Shown: positions 43,795-53,418, counted from the stretch's first letter. The stretch: 64,000 nucleotides of DNA from DASVVT01 sp036386415 (GCA_036386415.1 DASVVT010000086.1:1-64000), one strand, 5' to 3'. Numbers and translations are program-made. The notes: generated from the letters alone by a model not told the origin.

Positions 43795-45490
43795 CTGGCT
43801 GACCTTTCGACATGGCAGTCTTCTTAGTTGACGGCGGCGTGACGGGGCTCCGCTGCTCAAGCGCCGCGCGTAGCAGTTTCAATCTCACGACCTCACGCTT
43901 GAGTGGAGACTCGATGAGGGAAATCGTCTGCCCGACCACAAGCTCATTTGTCTCCAGGAGTCTGGCCGGCAGGTTGGCGAACGAATTGAAGACCAGCTCG
44001 TGGGAGAGCAGCTGCTTATCAAGCTCGTCAACGGAACTTCCGCTCCCGGAAGTCTCGGATGACCCGGCCCGGTTCATGGACGCGACCGCGTCACGAAAGA
44101 CTGTGGGAGCTTCCGACGGCATCAGCTCTACATATAAGGTGACGAGCGAGACGTATGCACTGGTGGCCTCTGACAAATCAAGCCGCGTCATTCCTTTGCG
44201 CGCCTCGTCCATCAACTCAATAGCCCCGCCACGGTCGCCCTTCTTAAACAGCGCTTTAGCGACCGAAATTTGCGCGAGCGGGCGCAAGCGTGCAGGGGTA
44301 GTGTTAATCACCTGCCACATCTTGTAGCGATCCTCACGCTGAAGGTGATTGACCGCAGCCAGCGATGCAAACGTCCAGCGCCAACTGCTCCATGTTTCAC
44401 CCATCTGTTCCTGCTCTTCGCGCGTCATCCCATCCAGAATAGCGACGGCACGGTCAAAGTTCTTCTGCTCGGCGGCGAGGTTGACGGCGCGCGAAAGGTA
44501 TTGATCGCGCGTCTGTCGATCCGAGGTTTGACCCGCCGCTTTCAAGAAATCGTCGATGGTTTTCAGCGGTTCTTCACTCAAGGATTCATCGACCGGCTGA
44601 CGTGACGTGGGATTGAGGGTGGGCTGACACCTGGCAATCGCCAGCCGCGCCATCCCTGCCTGCTGGGGAAGCAGACGCTGAAGCTCATCCAGCCGGGGAG
44701 CGATAATCGAAGAGAGTTGACAGGCGGCGGCCTCATCACCCGCTGAAGCCGTCTGTCGCATGAGACCTTCCGTGATCACGGAGAGTAGCTCTCGTCGCAG
44801 CTCGTCTGAGGGGGCCGGAGCTTTGAAGGCCACCGAGTCAAGCCAGATGAGCAGGGAGTAGTCGTATGTGATACGCGCCGACTTGAGCGCATCTCTAAAT
44901 AAAGCATCGGCTAACTTGGTGTCGCGCTCGCGTAATCTCCACAAGAGACGGACGAGATTGGTGGATCGCCCGAGGCGGATGGACATCGAGCCCAGCTCGG
45001 CAGCGCGCTTCGGATCGATGTCCAACACCGCCAATGCAGCGCTAGCCAGCGCCTGAGCATTAGCCTCACGGTCGCTCTCCGCTGCCTGTTCAATGCCTGA
45101 TGTGAAGACGTTCATCAAGCGGGTGCTCAACTTCCCGTCTCGCAGAGTAATGATGCTGAGGAGGGAGCGCGCGGCGGCAAGACGTGGCCCACGCTCGGCG
45201 GCGCTCCCCTGATCCGCAGCGGTCTCCATCTCCTCCACCGCCTTCTGCATCCATGTTTGAGCGCGCTCCCGATCATCCTGCCACCACGCCTCCCCCAGCC
45301 GAGCCCAGAGCAAAGCGCGGTCGTAGCGTGTGAGCGCAACAGCATCCTTGAGAAGATCATCTGTCATCATCTGAGCCCTCGCCAGCCAGGGGTTTGAAGG
45401 CTCAACTCGCCTTTGCGCAAATGTTGACAGAGGATGGAAGCTTACGGTCAGTAACAGGCAGATGCCTGCGATACGTGTCATGTCTACCAT
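43781..45490 (-). CDS. secreted helical-repeat protein, unknown
   Basis: 569 aa. The signal peptide is about 4-25 (ICLLLTVSFHPLSTFAQ). The rest is almost wholly alpha-helical, with paired helices spaced like TPR or HEAT repeats (for example YDRALLWARLGEAWWQDDRERAQTW, of which RALLWARLGEAW shows the TPR-like spacing). No catalytic motif. The C-terminus is Lys/Pro/Thr-rich. GAGGAAGG lies about 5 nt before the ATG. It is the middle gene of a three-gene unit: cysteine-rich peptide, this protein, redoxin. It may be a scaffold for that unit. Confidence 0.72.
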   Translation of the reverse strand: MVDMTRIAGICLLLTVSFHPLSTFAQRRVEPSNPWLARAQMMTDDLLKDAVALTRYDRALLWARLGEAWWQDDRERAQTWMQKAVEEMETAADQGSAAERGPRLAAARSLLSIITLRDGKLSTRLMNVFTSGIEQAAESDREANAQALASAALAVLDIDPKRAAELGSMSIRLGRSTNLVRLLWRLRERDTKLADALFRDALKSARITYDYSLLIWLDSVAFKAPAPSDELRRELLSVITEGLMRQTASAGDEAAACQLSSIIAPRLDELQRLLPQQAGMARLAIARCQPTLNPTSRQPVDESLSEEPLKTIDDFLKAAGQTSDRQTRDQYLSRAVNLAAEQKNFDRAVAILDGMTREEQEQMGETWSSWRWTFASLAAVNHLQREDRYKMWQVINTTPARLRPLAQISVAKALFKKGDRGGAIELMDEARKGMTRLDLSEATSAYVSLVTLYVELMPSEAPTVFRDAVASMNRAGSSETSGSGSSVDELDKQLLSHELVFNSFANLPARLLETNELVVGQTISLIESPLKREVVRLKLLRAALEQRSPVTPPSTKKTAMSKGQPDAHQ

Positions 45491-45577
45491 GTGACCTTCC
45501 TCAGAGCTGTTAAGTTCAATCAGAACTTGCGTTAACGAGCTGCTATGTTGTCCGGGACCTGAGGTGTAAATGCCCGC

Positions 45578-45850
45578 TCACATCTCGCACTGTTCGAGAG
45601 GTGGGCATGTAAACCCGGACCCGCTCCGCACGTAATCACAAACGTACGTGTAGCTGTTATATAGCTTACACCCACGGCTGGTACAACTGCCTGTTGAATA
45701 TTGAACATATGGGATGGGGCAAGACCACGTACAGGGGTCGTAATCCCAGGGGGGCAGGGCGTAAGTCGTCGAGCTTTTCGAGCCAACGAACATCACACCA
45801 ATAAACAACAGCACCAAAAAGCAGGTGCGCCTGATATTTGATCTAAGCAT
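45578..45850 (-). CDS. small secreted cysteine-rich peptide, unknown
   Basis: 90 aa from the ATG at 45850, preceded by AGGAAGGAG, a very strong ribosome site. The signal peptide is about 1-33, with the Ala-x-Ala-like end TTYALPP. The mature part of about 57 residues has seven Cys, spaced C-x3-C-x11-C-x4-C-x9-C-x10-C-x5-C, plus many Tyr, Ser and Pro. Such a composition suggests a disulfide-stabilised exported peptide: toxin, bacteriocin-like, adhesin or structural. No family recognised. It lies 88 nt upstream of the helical-repeat gene. Confidence 0.65.
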   Translation of the reverse strand: MLRSNIRRTCFLVLLFIGVMFVGSKSSTTYALPPWDYDPCTWSCPIPYVQYSTGSCTSRGCKLYNSYTYVCDYVRSGSGFTCPPLEQCEM

Positions 45851-45996
45851 GGGGTTTCTCCTTCCTGAAAGAAACTGATGAGATTCAAGTTTGGTGTTCT
45901 GCGAAACACGAGGTGCGGAAATCATCTAGCCAGCCAGAGACGCTACTCCTGCGGCCCTTCACAAGGCAAGCAGTTTATCTTGGCGCTTCTTGCTAT

Positions 45997-46370
45997 TTAT
46001 TGGCCGATTTTGCTGTCTTGCTCACTCAGGAGATCACTGCTGAAAACAGCCTGTAGATAGCTCGCCCGGTAGCGGGCGGGCGGGAGGCCATACGCCCTTT
46101 TAAAGTCCCTTACAAAGTGGCTTTCATCACTGAACCCAACGCTGAAGAGAATGATCTTGACACTCAGAAACGAGGTCTCAAGATATTTTTTGGCTGCCTG
46201 CATTCTGAGAGCTTTAAGGTAGTGAACGGGGGCCACACCGGTCTCAGCTTTGAACAGGTGGCATAAACGGGATGGAGAGAGATTCACGGATTGGGCCATT
46301 AAATCGAGGGTTAATTCCCGGTGAAGATCGCTCCCATGATGTCAATAATTTTTCGCACTCTTTGATCCAT
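45997..46370 (-). pseudogene. AraC-family HTH regulator with an N-terminal frameshift
   Basis: The long frame (ATG at 46299) gives 100 aa of AraC-type double HTH: LSPSRLCHLFKAETGVAPVH, then ILFSVGFSDESHFVRDFKRAYG. Upstream, the same frame continues as LHRELTLDLMAQS. The natural start lies in another frame at 46370 (MDQRVRKIIDIMG) and stops 20 codons on. One missing or extra base near 46333-46340 restores a standard small AraC regulator of about 120 aa. Either a real disruption or a sequencing error. Most of both HTH motifs could still be made from 46299. It lies upstream of the cysteine-rich peptide gene. Confidence 0.7.
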
Positions 46371-46650
46371 AGTACGGCTTCATCCCTATGAGAGTGTGCG
46401 GAGAGGGTTCGGCAACGAGGTGTCTAAAATTCAATCAGACACACCTGGCCGTCGGCGTAATTGCTTACGCTCGAAATAATCGGATTGATTCATGGTCTGC
46501 CGTCCGACATAACTGACTGAACATCAAATCGGCGGTCTAAGTCCGGTCAATGGCGACCAGCGTGGGAAGGTCTCGGCAGATGGCGGGCATTATAATTCCC
46601 TTTGATAGTCAAATCAAGACTTTTGATTTTTTGCATTTAAATCTTTTCGC
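46371..46650. other. intergenic region, no gene seen
   Basis: 280 bp between the 3' end of receiver copy B and the 5' end of the AraC pseudogene. AT-richer than its flanks. It presumably holds the promoter of the minus-strand unit; no clear motif noted. Confidence 0.4.
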
Positions 46651-47019
46651 TTACCCACTAGACCCCGTTGCTAGAATTTCTGGCAACTGTTTGGTGAAGG
46701 CCGAGCGCGGCATCACGCGGTCGTATCCGGCCTGCTCTGCCCTGCTCTGTAAAGCCGTTTGGACGTGAGAAAAGAAGCCTATGAGCGGCACGTCGCGCAA
46801 GTGCTCGTCGGCTTTCAACGCCCTGGCAAGCGCAAACGGGTCGCAGCCCTCACAGTGCAGATCGACGATGACGAGCGAAGGTTTCAAGCGGCGCGCGGAT
46901 TCAAGCATCGCTTCCGCACTTCTAACGAAACGCACATCTACACTCAACTGCTCGGCGCATCCACGAATCTTGGACGCGAAAAACATGTCATCGACGGCGG
47001 CCAGAACGTGGCTGTTCAT
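46651..47019 (-). CDS. response-regulator receiver-like protein, copy B
   Basis: 122 aa, paralogue of the 42270-42626 gene. It has the same features: LAAVDDMFFASKI, LVIVDLHCEG, GFFSHV and VMPRSAF with Arg in place of the switch Lys. Stand-alone receiver domain without output. It is divergent from the intact nuclease-family gene at 47101, with an 81-bp shared control region that is nearly identical to that of copy A. Conserved PRSAF in both copies suggests Arg is a family feature rather than decay. Confidence 0.83.
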   Translation of the reverse strand: MNSHVLAAVDDMFFASKIRGCAEQLSVDVRFVRSAEAMLESARRLKPSLVIVDLHCEGCDPFALARALKADEHLRDVPLIGFFSHVQTALQSRAEQAGYDRVMPRSAFTKQLPEILATGSSG

Positions 47020-47100
47020 GGTTTCATCTCCCGTTCCCTTCCCTTTCGTTGCGCGCAAAGGATTTTGCAATATACGTGGGTTGGCGTAAAGATAAGGGGG

Positions 47101-48075
47101 ATGGCTACCATTGAACAAGCGAGCGCGAGCGGTGTGAGCGACCTTGCGAGTGGAATCGAGTTTGGCAGCTTTGCGCCAACGGATGCCGCCAGCCTCGAAC
47201 ACAAGAAGAAGAGCCTCGTCATCGTCTCCTACAACATACGCTACGCGGTCGGCTCGTTTCTGATTACGGGCAGCATCTTGCGTCGTGCGCGCCTTTCCTA
47301 CCCGCGCCGCCGCACGCGTCTCGTCGCGCGCCACATCGCTGAGGCCGCGCGTGCTCTTTCAGACGGCGTACGCCTGCCGCCCGCAGACATTCTGGCCTTG
47401 CAGGAGGCCGACCGTGAAACGTTGCGTGCTGGCCGTATTCACGTCGCGCGCGAGCTGGCACGGAAACTTCAGATGCGCTACGCGCACGCCGCCCTCAACC
47501 TCCCGCGCGATGAAGAGCCGAAGCCCAAACAGTGGTATCTGGATTTCGAAGAGCATATACCTCCCAAGGATCAGGGCGACACGGGGATAGCCCTGCTCAG
47601 CCGTCTTCCATTCAAAGATGCAGCGCGTGTGGATCTGCCCTGGTCAGAGTGCGCCTGGCGACCGAGGCTTGCGCTTGCTGCTACCTTTGATGCGGGCGAG
47701 CACTCAGTCCACATCTTCAACTCCCACATAGACCCGCACGCTTCGACAGACGAGCAACTGGAACAGCACGCAGCCGTGCTCGCGCGTGCGGACAAACGGG
47801 GCGGCATCGCGATTCTGCTCGGCGACTTCAACACATTGACGCGAGCCTCCTGCCTTCGCGTGCGCCAGTTTTTGGAAGCGCGCGGTTATCTCTCGCCCCT
47901 GCCAACACGCCTGGCGACGTGGCGCGCAGGCTTGATCCGCCTGCACCCTGACTGGATTTTTGTGCGCGGCGCGCGCGTCCTTCGCTGGGGTGTTGCCCGA
48001 CCGCTCGGCGTCTCTGACCACTGGCCTGTCTGGATCGAGATTGACTTGAGCAGGAAAGATGGGACGTCAGCATGA
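47101..48075 (+). CDS. endonuclease/exonuclease/phosphatase family protein
   Basis: 324 aa. Metal-dependent hydrolase fold of the DNase I type. Catalytic motifs in order: SYNIRY (Asn), LALQEAD (Glu), DTGIALLSR, HIFNSHIDPH (His), LLGDFNTL (Asp-x-Asn) and GVSDHWPVW (Asp-His). The substrate may be a nucleic acid or a phospholipid/phosphoester; it cannot be told. A short N-terminal extension (1-40) precedes the domain. The stop overlaps the start of the TrmH-like gene (ATGA), implying one operon. A truncated, fused copy of its first 83 codons is at 42709. Confidence 0.9.
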   Translation: MATIEQASASGVSDLASGIEFGSFAPTDAASLEHKKKSLVIVSYNIRYAVGSFLITGSILRRARLSYPRRRTRLVARHIAEAARALSDGVRLPPADILALQEADRETLRAGRIHVARELARKLQMRYAHAALNLPRDEEPKPKQWYLDFEEHIPPKDQGDTGIALLSRLPFKDAARVDLPWSECAWRPRLALAATFDAGEHSVHIFNSHIDPHASTDEQLEQHAAVLARADKRGGIAILLGDFNTLTRASCLRVRQFLEARGYLSPLPTRLATWRAGLIRLHPDWIFVRGARVLRWGVARPLGVSDHWPVWIEIDLSRKDGTSA

Positions 48076-48974
48076 GTGAGACAGTCATCACCAGCCGTGA
48101 CAACCCGCTCGTCAAGAGAGCGCGTGCGGTGCGCGACGGCAAGATTCACGAGCTCATCTTCATCGAAGGAGTGAGGTTGTCGGAAGAGGCCGCGCGCTCG
48201 GCTCTCTCCATACAGGATGTGCTCTACACGGAAAGACTCGCTGACGACGAGCGCGGGAAGCAACTGCTGCAAGTTTTGACCATGAACTCGAAACGCGCCA
48301 CGCTCGTTAGCGAAAAGGTGTTGGCCTCAGTCTCCGACACAAAAACTCCGCAAGGCGTCGTCGTGCTTGCCACGCGGCCAGCCTGGGATAGGGGATGGGA
48401 GGCGTTGGATGATGTAGAGCGAAACAGCTCGCTTCCAGATGCTTCTTCCCAACCCTCAACCCCCATTCCCCACCCCCCATTGATCGTCATCATGCACCGG
48501 ATCAATAACCCCTCCAATGCAGGGGCTATACTGCGAGCGGCTGAAGCGGCGGGCGCGACCGGCGTGCTGACGACGCGTGGGTCGGCTGATCTCTTCTCTC
48601 CGAAGGCGCTGCGCGGTGCGATGGGCTCAACCTTTCGCCTTCCATTGCGGGAGGGGGTGCGATTTGACGATGCCCTCTCCTGGTGCGCTGGGCGTGGCAT
48701 TCGCACGATCAGCATGGCGGCTGCATCCTCGCGCACCTACACGGAGATTGACTGGACGGGCGCACATGCTCTGATCCTCGGCGGGGAAGGAGCAGGACTA
48801 GAAGGCGACGAAATCGCTGCGGCGGACGAGGCCGTGCGGATTCCCATGCGGGCTCCGGTCGAAAGTCTCAACGTCGCCGTCGCCGCCGCCATCGTTCTTT
48901 ACGAAGCGGCACGCCAGCGCGGGTCTATAGAGCCAGATGCAAGCAAAAGAGGACGGGGACGATCCACGAAGTAA
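48072..48974 (+). CDS. TrmH/SpoU-family RNA methyltransferase
   Basis: 300 aa. 2'-O-methylation of tRNA or rRNA with SAM. An N-terminal substrate-binding domain (about 1-90) has SRDNPLVKRARAVRDGKIHE. The SPOUT knot domain (about 130-285) has IVIMHRINNPSNAGAILRAA, AHALILGGEGAGLEGDEI and IPMRAPVESLNVAVAAAIVL, the three SpoU motifs. A linker of Pro/Ser (about 115-128) joins them. ATGA overlap with the nuclease-family gene. The target base is unknown. Confidence 0.93.
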   Translation: MSETVITSRDNPLVKRARAVRDGKIHELIFIEGVRLSEEAARSALSIQDVLYTERLADDERGKQLLQVLTMNSKRATLVSEKVLASVSDTKTPQGVVVLATRPAWDRGWEALDDVERNSSLPDASSQPSTPIPHPPLIVIMHRINNPSNAGAILRAAEAAGATGVLTTRGSADLFSPKALRGAMGSTFRLPLREGVRFDDALSWCAGRGIRTISMAAASSRTYTEIDWTGAHALILGGEGAGLEGDEIAAADEAVRIPMRAPVESLNVAVAAAIVLYEAARQRGSIEPDASKRGRGRSTK

Positions 48975-49036
48975 CACGAAATGACACGAACCGAAGAGTC
49001 TCTGTTTCGTGTGGCTTCGTGTCGATTAGTGGATCG
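48960..49036. repeat. inverted repeat, CACGAA family, copy 1
   Basis: Arms CGATCCACGAAGTAACACGA and TCGTGTCGATTAGTGGATCG pair imperfectly, with ACACGAA-type units inside. It includes the stop codon of the TrmH-like gene and lies in the convergent gap before the ABC permease gene. Confidence 0.75.
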
Positions 49037-49067
49037 TTCGCCCGCCTTTTATTCCGCTATCCGGTAT

Positions 49068-51527
49068 TCATTCGTATCTGAGGGCGATCATCGGGTCAAC
49101 CTTCGCCGCTCTGCGCGCCGGGATGTAGCAGGCCAGCAGAGCGACTCCCGTCAGCAAGACCGAAACACAGATAAAGGTCAGAGGGTCTGTCGCGCTCACA
49201 CCGTAAAGCAGAGTTGCCATCACGCGAGTGAGCAGCAGCGAGACGATCAGCCCGCTAATGACGCCTGCCAGCGCGAGTTTAAATCCCTGCCACAAGACCA
49301 TCCGCATGACATCGCCAAACTGTGCGCCCAGTGCCATGCGGATGCCTATCTCGTGAACGCGCTGCGCGACCGAATAAGAGATGACGCCGTAGAGACCAAT
49401 CGCCGCCATCAAGAGGGCGACCGCCGCAAAGCTCGTCATCAGGATGGTATTGAAACGTCGCTGCGCAGTCGAATCGGCCAGCACCTGCGTCATCGTCTTA
49501 ATGGAGTAGACCGGCGCGTCCGGGTTAACATCGCGCACAGCACGGCGCAAGCCCTCGCTGAGACTCCCCGGCTCGACGTTCGTGCGTGCGACAAGCGTCG
49601 TCCCCGACCCGAATGCCATTTGCGCGTAAGAGAAGTAGACCTCCGGGTCGGGAGGTTTTTCCAGCCCCCATTGCCGCGCGTCACCGACGACGCCGATGAT
49701 CTCGTGTGGTTTTTCGTCCAGCACAAGCAGGCGTTTTCCCAAAGGGTCTTCGCCGGGGAAGAAGCGCCGTGCCAGCGTCTCGTTGATCATGATGGGAACC
49801 TGTGCATGCAGCCCATCAGCTTCCGTAAAGTTGCGCCCTTTGAGAAGCGGGATGCCTATGGCGCGGAAATAGTCTGAAGTGATGAGACGAAACTCTGCGA
49901 CGGGCGCTTCGCCAGACCTGTACTTGGGGCGTCCCTCGATATTGAAGTCGCCGTTGACGCTCCCCTGACCTGAGACCGGCAGATCGTTGATCGCCCCGAC
50001 AGCCTGCACGCCGGGCAGAGACGAGATACGGTTTTGAGCTTCCTTGAGAAAATTCGACGCCTCCTGCACCTGCTCTGCTTCAGCGGTTTCGGTGTTGTTG
50101 CTCGTTGAAGAGGGCTTCCTGCGCGGGAACGAGACATTCGCCGTGAGCAGATTCTGCGTGTTGAAGCCCGGATTCACGTCCGTCAAGCGCCTGATGCTCT
50201 CGATCAACAATCCGGCGCTGACGAGCAGAACCAAAGAGAGCGCGATCTCTACGACCACCAGCGAGCGACGCAGTAATGAGCGATGCGGGCTGCTTGTCGC
50301 CGCGCCGCGCGTGCCCTCTTTGAGCACCTCGTTGAGGTTGGTCGTGGAGACCTGTAAGGCAGGCGCGAGGCCGAAGATGATGCCCGTCAACACAGAGATG
50401 AGCAGCGTGAAGCCCAGCACCCATTGATCCAGGCCGATCTCTCCGACGCGCGGGATGTTGGCGGGCGCGAGCGCGACCAGCAGCTTGATCCCCCACATGG
50501 AGAGCAGCACGCCGAGGATGCCGCCCAGCAGCGCAAGCAGTACGCTCTCCGTGAGCAGTTGCCTGATGATACGCGAACGCGTCGCTCCGAGCGCAGTCCT
50601 GACGGCGATCTCTTTCTGGCGGGAAGTGGCGCGTGCGAGAAGTAGATTGGCGACATTGGCGCACGCGATCAGAAGCACAAAGGCGACAGCCCCCAGCAGT
50701 ATCAGCAGCACAGAGCGAATGCTTCTCACCTGTTCATCCAGAAGCGGCGAGATGGTCACGCTCAGGTTCGTATCGTTCTCAGGATACTGTTGTGCCAGGA
50801 CTGAGGCCACCTGGTTCATCTGCGCCTGCGCCTGCGAGACTGTGACGCCGTCTTTCAAGCGCCCGATGACCAACAGATAATTTGATCCACGCTCTGTTTT
50901 AGCTTCCCCCAGTATGGCGGGCGTCCATATCTCGCTGCGCCTGGGGAAACCGAAACCGGGCGGCGCGACGCCTACGACCGTGTAAGCTTCACCGTTGAGC
51001 GAAATGGTTCGCCCGACCAGTTGCGGATCAGCGCCAAACTCACGCTGCCACATGCCGTAACTGATGACGGCGACGCGACCACCACCACTACTATTATCGC
51101 CCGCCTGAGCTTCTGCCGGGAGAAAGAACCTTCCATGCGCCGGGGCGATGCCGAACAGAGAGAAGAAGCTCTCCGTGACGCGGACGCCCGCGATACGCTC
51201 CGCTTCCTCAACGCCCGTGAGGTTATAGCTTTCCGTATAGTAAGCTGCGATCTCTTGAAAGACCTTCTGCTGCGTTTGCCATTCGAAGAAGTCCGGGCGC
51301 GAGATCGGCCCGCGCATGATCGGCGGCTGAGTCCGCAGGACAAAGACCAGGCGATCAGGGTCGCGGTAGGGCAAAGGACGAAGCAGCACCGCATTGACGA
51401 CCGAAAAGATCGCCGTATTCGCGCCTATTCCGAGCGCCAGGGCAAGCACCGAAACGACTGTGAAGCCAGGGTTTTTAACCAGCATGCGGATGCCATATTG
51501 AACATCCTGCCAGAGAGTTTCTAACAC
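49068..51527 (-). CDS. ADOP-type ABC transporter permease (duplicated FtsX/MacB permease)
   Basis: 819 aa from the GTG at 51527. GAGGAGGGG lies about 8 nt upstream and decides this over longer frames. The N-terminus reads LWQDVQYGIRMLVKNPGFTV, then a first transmembrane helix. A MacB-like periplasmic domain, an FtsX permease domain (three helices, around 290-440), a second periplasmic domain and a second FtsX domain near the C-terminus follow. The protein ends with IPARRAAKVDPMIALRYE. This whole-protein duplication without an adjacent ATPase is the acidobacterial ADOP family. Substrate unknown; possibly lipoprotein or peptide export or a mechanotransmission role. Confidence 0.92.
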   Translation of the reverse strand: MLETLWQDVQYGIRMLVKNPGFTVVSVLALALGIGANTAIFSVVNAVLLRPLPYRDPDRLVFVLRTQPPIMRGPISRPDFFEWQTQQKVFQEIAAYYTESYNLTGVEEAERIAGVRVTESFFSLFGIAPAHGRFFLPAEAQAGDNSSGGGRVAVISYGMWQREFGADPQLVGRTISLNGEAYTVVGVAPPGFGFPRRSEIWTPAILGEAKTERGSNYLLVIGRLKDGVTVSQAQAQMNQVASVLAQQYPENDTNLSVTISPLLDEQVRSIRSVLLILLGAVAFVLLIACANVANLLLARATSRQKEIAVRTALGATRSRIIRQLLTESVLLALLGGILGVLLSMWGIKLLVALAPANIPRVGEIGLDQWVLGFTLLISVLTGIIFGLAPALQVSTTNLNEVLKEGTRGAATSSPHRSLLRRSLVVVEIALSLVLLVSAGLLIESIRRLTDVNPGFNTQNLLTANVSFPRRKPSSTSNNTETAEAEQVQEASNFLKEAQNRISSLPGVQAVGAINDLPVSGQGSVNGDFNIEGRPKYRSGEAPVAEFRLITSDYFRAIGIPLLKGRNFTEADGLHAQVPIMINETLARRFFPGEDPLGKRLLVLDEKPHEIIGVVGDARQWGLEKPPDPEVYFSYAQMAFGSGTTLVARTNVEPGSLSEGLRRAVRDVNPDAPVYSIKTMTQVLADSTAQRRFNTILMTSFAAVALLMAAIGLYGVISYSVAQRVHEIGIRMALGAQFGDVMRMVLWQGFKLALAGVISGLIVSLLLTRVMATLLYGVSATDPLTFICVSVLLTGVALLACYIPARRAAKVDPMIALRYE

Positions 51528-52017
51528 GGCTGACCCCTCCTCTGTGGTGAAAGAAAATTCGTCAGATGATCTTGGCCGACCTGCTTGATAAGTAAACACC
51601 ACGGGCTGATTATTTGTGGCAGAAATTATCCTGGAGCACGGGCAGGAGAGAACTATCAAAAACAGAGAGGGCGGCACGCCGAAGAGCGCTCGCGTCTCGG
51701 AATCACGGCCAGGTCGCAATTTGTCAGTTAAACCGTGACACGGGGGCGGAATAATCTTACAATCCCACACACACCCCAGTCATAGCTACGACTGCTGTCA
51801 CAAGCGTGAATTTGAATTTGCGGCAACCCTTTAGCTCTCAAGTCGTCAAGGGGTTTAATTGAGAAGATGGAAGCGTTTCAGATAGAATAGCAAAGCGCAA
51901 AAGATTGTTGTCTCGCGGACTCATCTCGCGCTGCTTTCGATCCCTGCTGGTCGGGCGCGTTCCAATTCTTTCTTACGTAGAGCGGGCGTGATGTGGTAAA
52001 CACATAAAGGAACCGGC
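51528..52017. other. divergent intergenic region
   Basis: 490 bp between the ABC permease (minus) and the first kinase (plus). It holds the promoter candidate at 51859-51888. No supported gene; short frames only. Confidence 0.45.
51859..51888 (+). promoter_or_regulatory. candidate sigma70-type promoter of the kinase/morphogenesis cluster
   Basis: TTGAGA (51859-51864) and TAGAAT (51883-51888), 18-bp spacer, about 130 nt before the kinase start at 52018. Moderate match. Confidence 0.4.
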
Positions 52018-53418
52018 ATGTTAGCCCCAGACACCCTTTTAGAGAACCGCTATCTGGTGGTGCGCCCGATTGGCAAGGGCGGAATGGGGGCCGTCTACCT
52101 GGCGAAAGATCAACGCCTGCGCAGCACCGTTGCCCTGAAGGAGACTTTCTTCGAGGACGAACATTTGCGCAAAGCCTTCGAGCGTGAAGCCGCCCTGCTC
52201 GCCAACCTGCGCCACCCCGCGCTGCCCAGAGTGATAGATCATTTCAACGAAGATCAGGGGCAGTTCCTCGTCATGGAGTTCATTGGGGGCGAAGATTTGG
52301 AGGCGATGTTCAAGAGCCGTCAGGGGGCGTTCTCCCAAAAGGAGGTGCTCGGCTGGGCAGATCAACTACTGGATGCGCTCGACTACCTGCATACACAGGA
52401 GCCGCCCATCATACATCGCGACATCAAGCCGCAGAACCTGAAGCTGACTTCGCGCGGCCAGATCATCCTGCTCGATTTCGGACTGGCGAAAGGCTCAGCC
52501 GGTGAGATGTCTCAGGTCGCAGGCACGGGCAGCATCCTCGGTTATACTCCGACTTATGCGCCGCTTGAACAGATTCACGGCACGGGCACAGACCCGCGCA
52601 GCGACCTCTACTCGCTGTCCGCCACGCTCTACCATCTACTCACGGGCGCGACGCCGCCGGACGCTCTCTCTCGCGCTTCAGCCGTCATCGGCGGCCAACC
52701 AGACCCACTGCGTCCGGCACATGAGATCAATCCACAGGTATCGCCTGCGGTCTCCGCTGCTCTCGCCCACGCCATGGCGCTGCATAGCGAGCAACGCCCG
52801 GCCACGGCTTCCGAGATGCGCCGCGAGCTGAGCGAAGCGAGCCTGACTCCGGTCATCTCTGGCAGCAGCGACATGGCGACAGTGATCGTGCCGCAGAGTG
52901 AAGCTTCTTCGGCGCTCAATCAATCCACGCAGGTGCAGGAGGCTGCGGTCACAGTCATCGACGCGCCGGTTGATTTTAGACCGCAGGAAGTGCGTTCGCC
53001 CTCTGCCCGGCGTCGCCCTGAAGCTGATTCTGCTAGCCGGAAGACTACGCCGATGCAAAGGGATGAAGTGACGCCGGTAGTGTCCGGCCAGCCCGCACGC
53101 AGGTCGAGCCGGATGCCGTTGTTTATCGGCGGCGTCGTGGCACTGTTGGTTGCGGGAATCGTCATCGCCTTGATTGCCGCCAGCAATTCCGGCGCGTCCG
53201 ATCCGGGCTCGAATAAAGCGCCAGGAACGCCCGCGAGTAATGTCAATAGCCAGACCAAACAACAGGCCACGCCGCAACCCGTCCAGAAGAGCGAGACAAG
53301 CAGCGGCAACACAGCATCACAGCCTGCTAAGCCTGCGCCGACTCAGCAAGAGAGAAAACCTGCGACGCCCGTGCGAGACGCTATCAAAGAAAGGGTGAAG
53401 GCGAGAAGAGGATATTAA
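52018..53418 (+). CDS. Ser/Thr protein kinase with one transmembrane helix (PknB-like)
   Basis: 466 aa. The kinase domain is about 10-275: glycine loop GKGGMGAVYLAKD, VALK lysine, catalytic HRDIKPQNLKL, DFGLAKG and a PLEQ-type activation end (YAPLEQIHG). A Ser/Thr/Arg juxtamembrane linker (about 280-365) is followed by one transmembrane helix (about 369-391, FIGGVVALLVAGIVIALIAA). The short extracellular tail is Thr/Gln/Pro-rich without PASTA domains. It should phosphorylate FHA partners and envelope proteins. AAGGA lies 7 nt before the ATG. First gene of the cluster up to 62545. Confidence 0.94.
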   Translation: MLAPDTLLENRYLVVRPIGKGGMGAVYLAKDQRLRSTVALKETFFEDEHLRKAFEREAALLANLRHPALPRVIDHFNEDQGQFLVMEFIGGEDLEAMFKSRQGAFSQKEVLGWADQLLDALDYLHTQEPPIIHRDIKPQNLKLTSRGQIILLDFGLAKGSAGEMSQVAGTGSILGYTPTYAPLEQIHGTGTDPRSDLYSLSATLYHLLTGATPPDALSRASAVIGGQPDPLRPAHEINPQVSPAVSAALAHAMALHSEQRPATASEMRRELSEASLTPVISGSSDMATVIVPQSEASSALNQSTQVQEAAVTVIDAPVDFRPQEVRSPSARRRPEADSASRKTTPMQRDEVTPVVSGQPARRSSRMPLFIGGVVALLVAGIVIALIAASNSGASDPGSNKAPGTPASNVNSQTKQQATPQPVQKSETSSGNTASQPAKPAPTQQERKPATPVRDAIKERVKARRGY

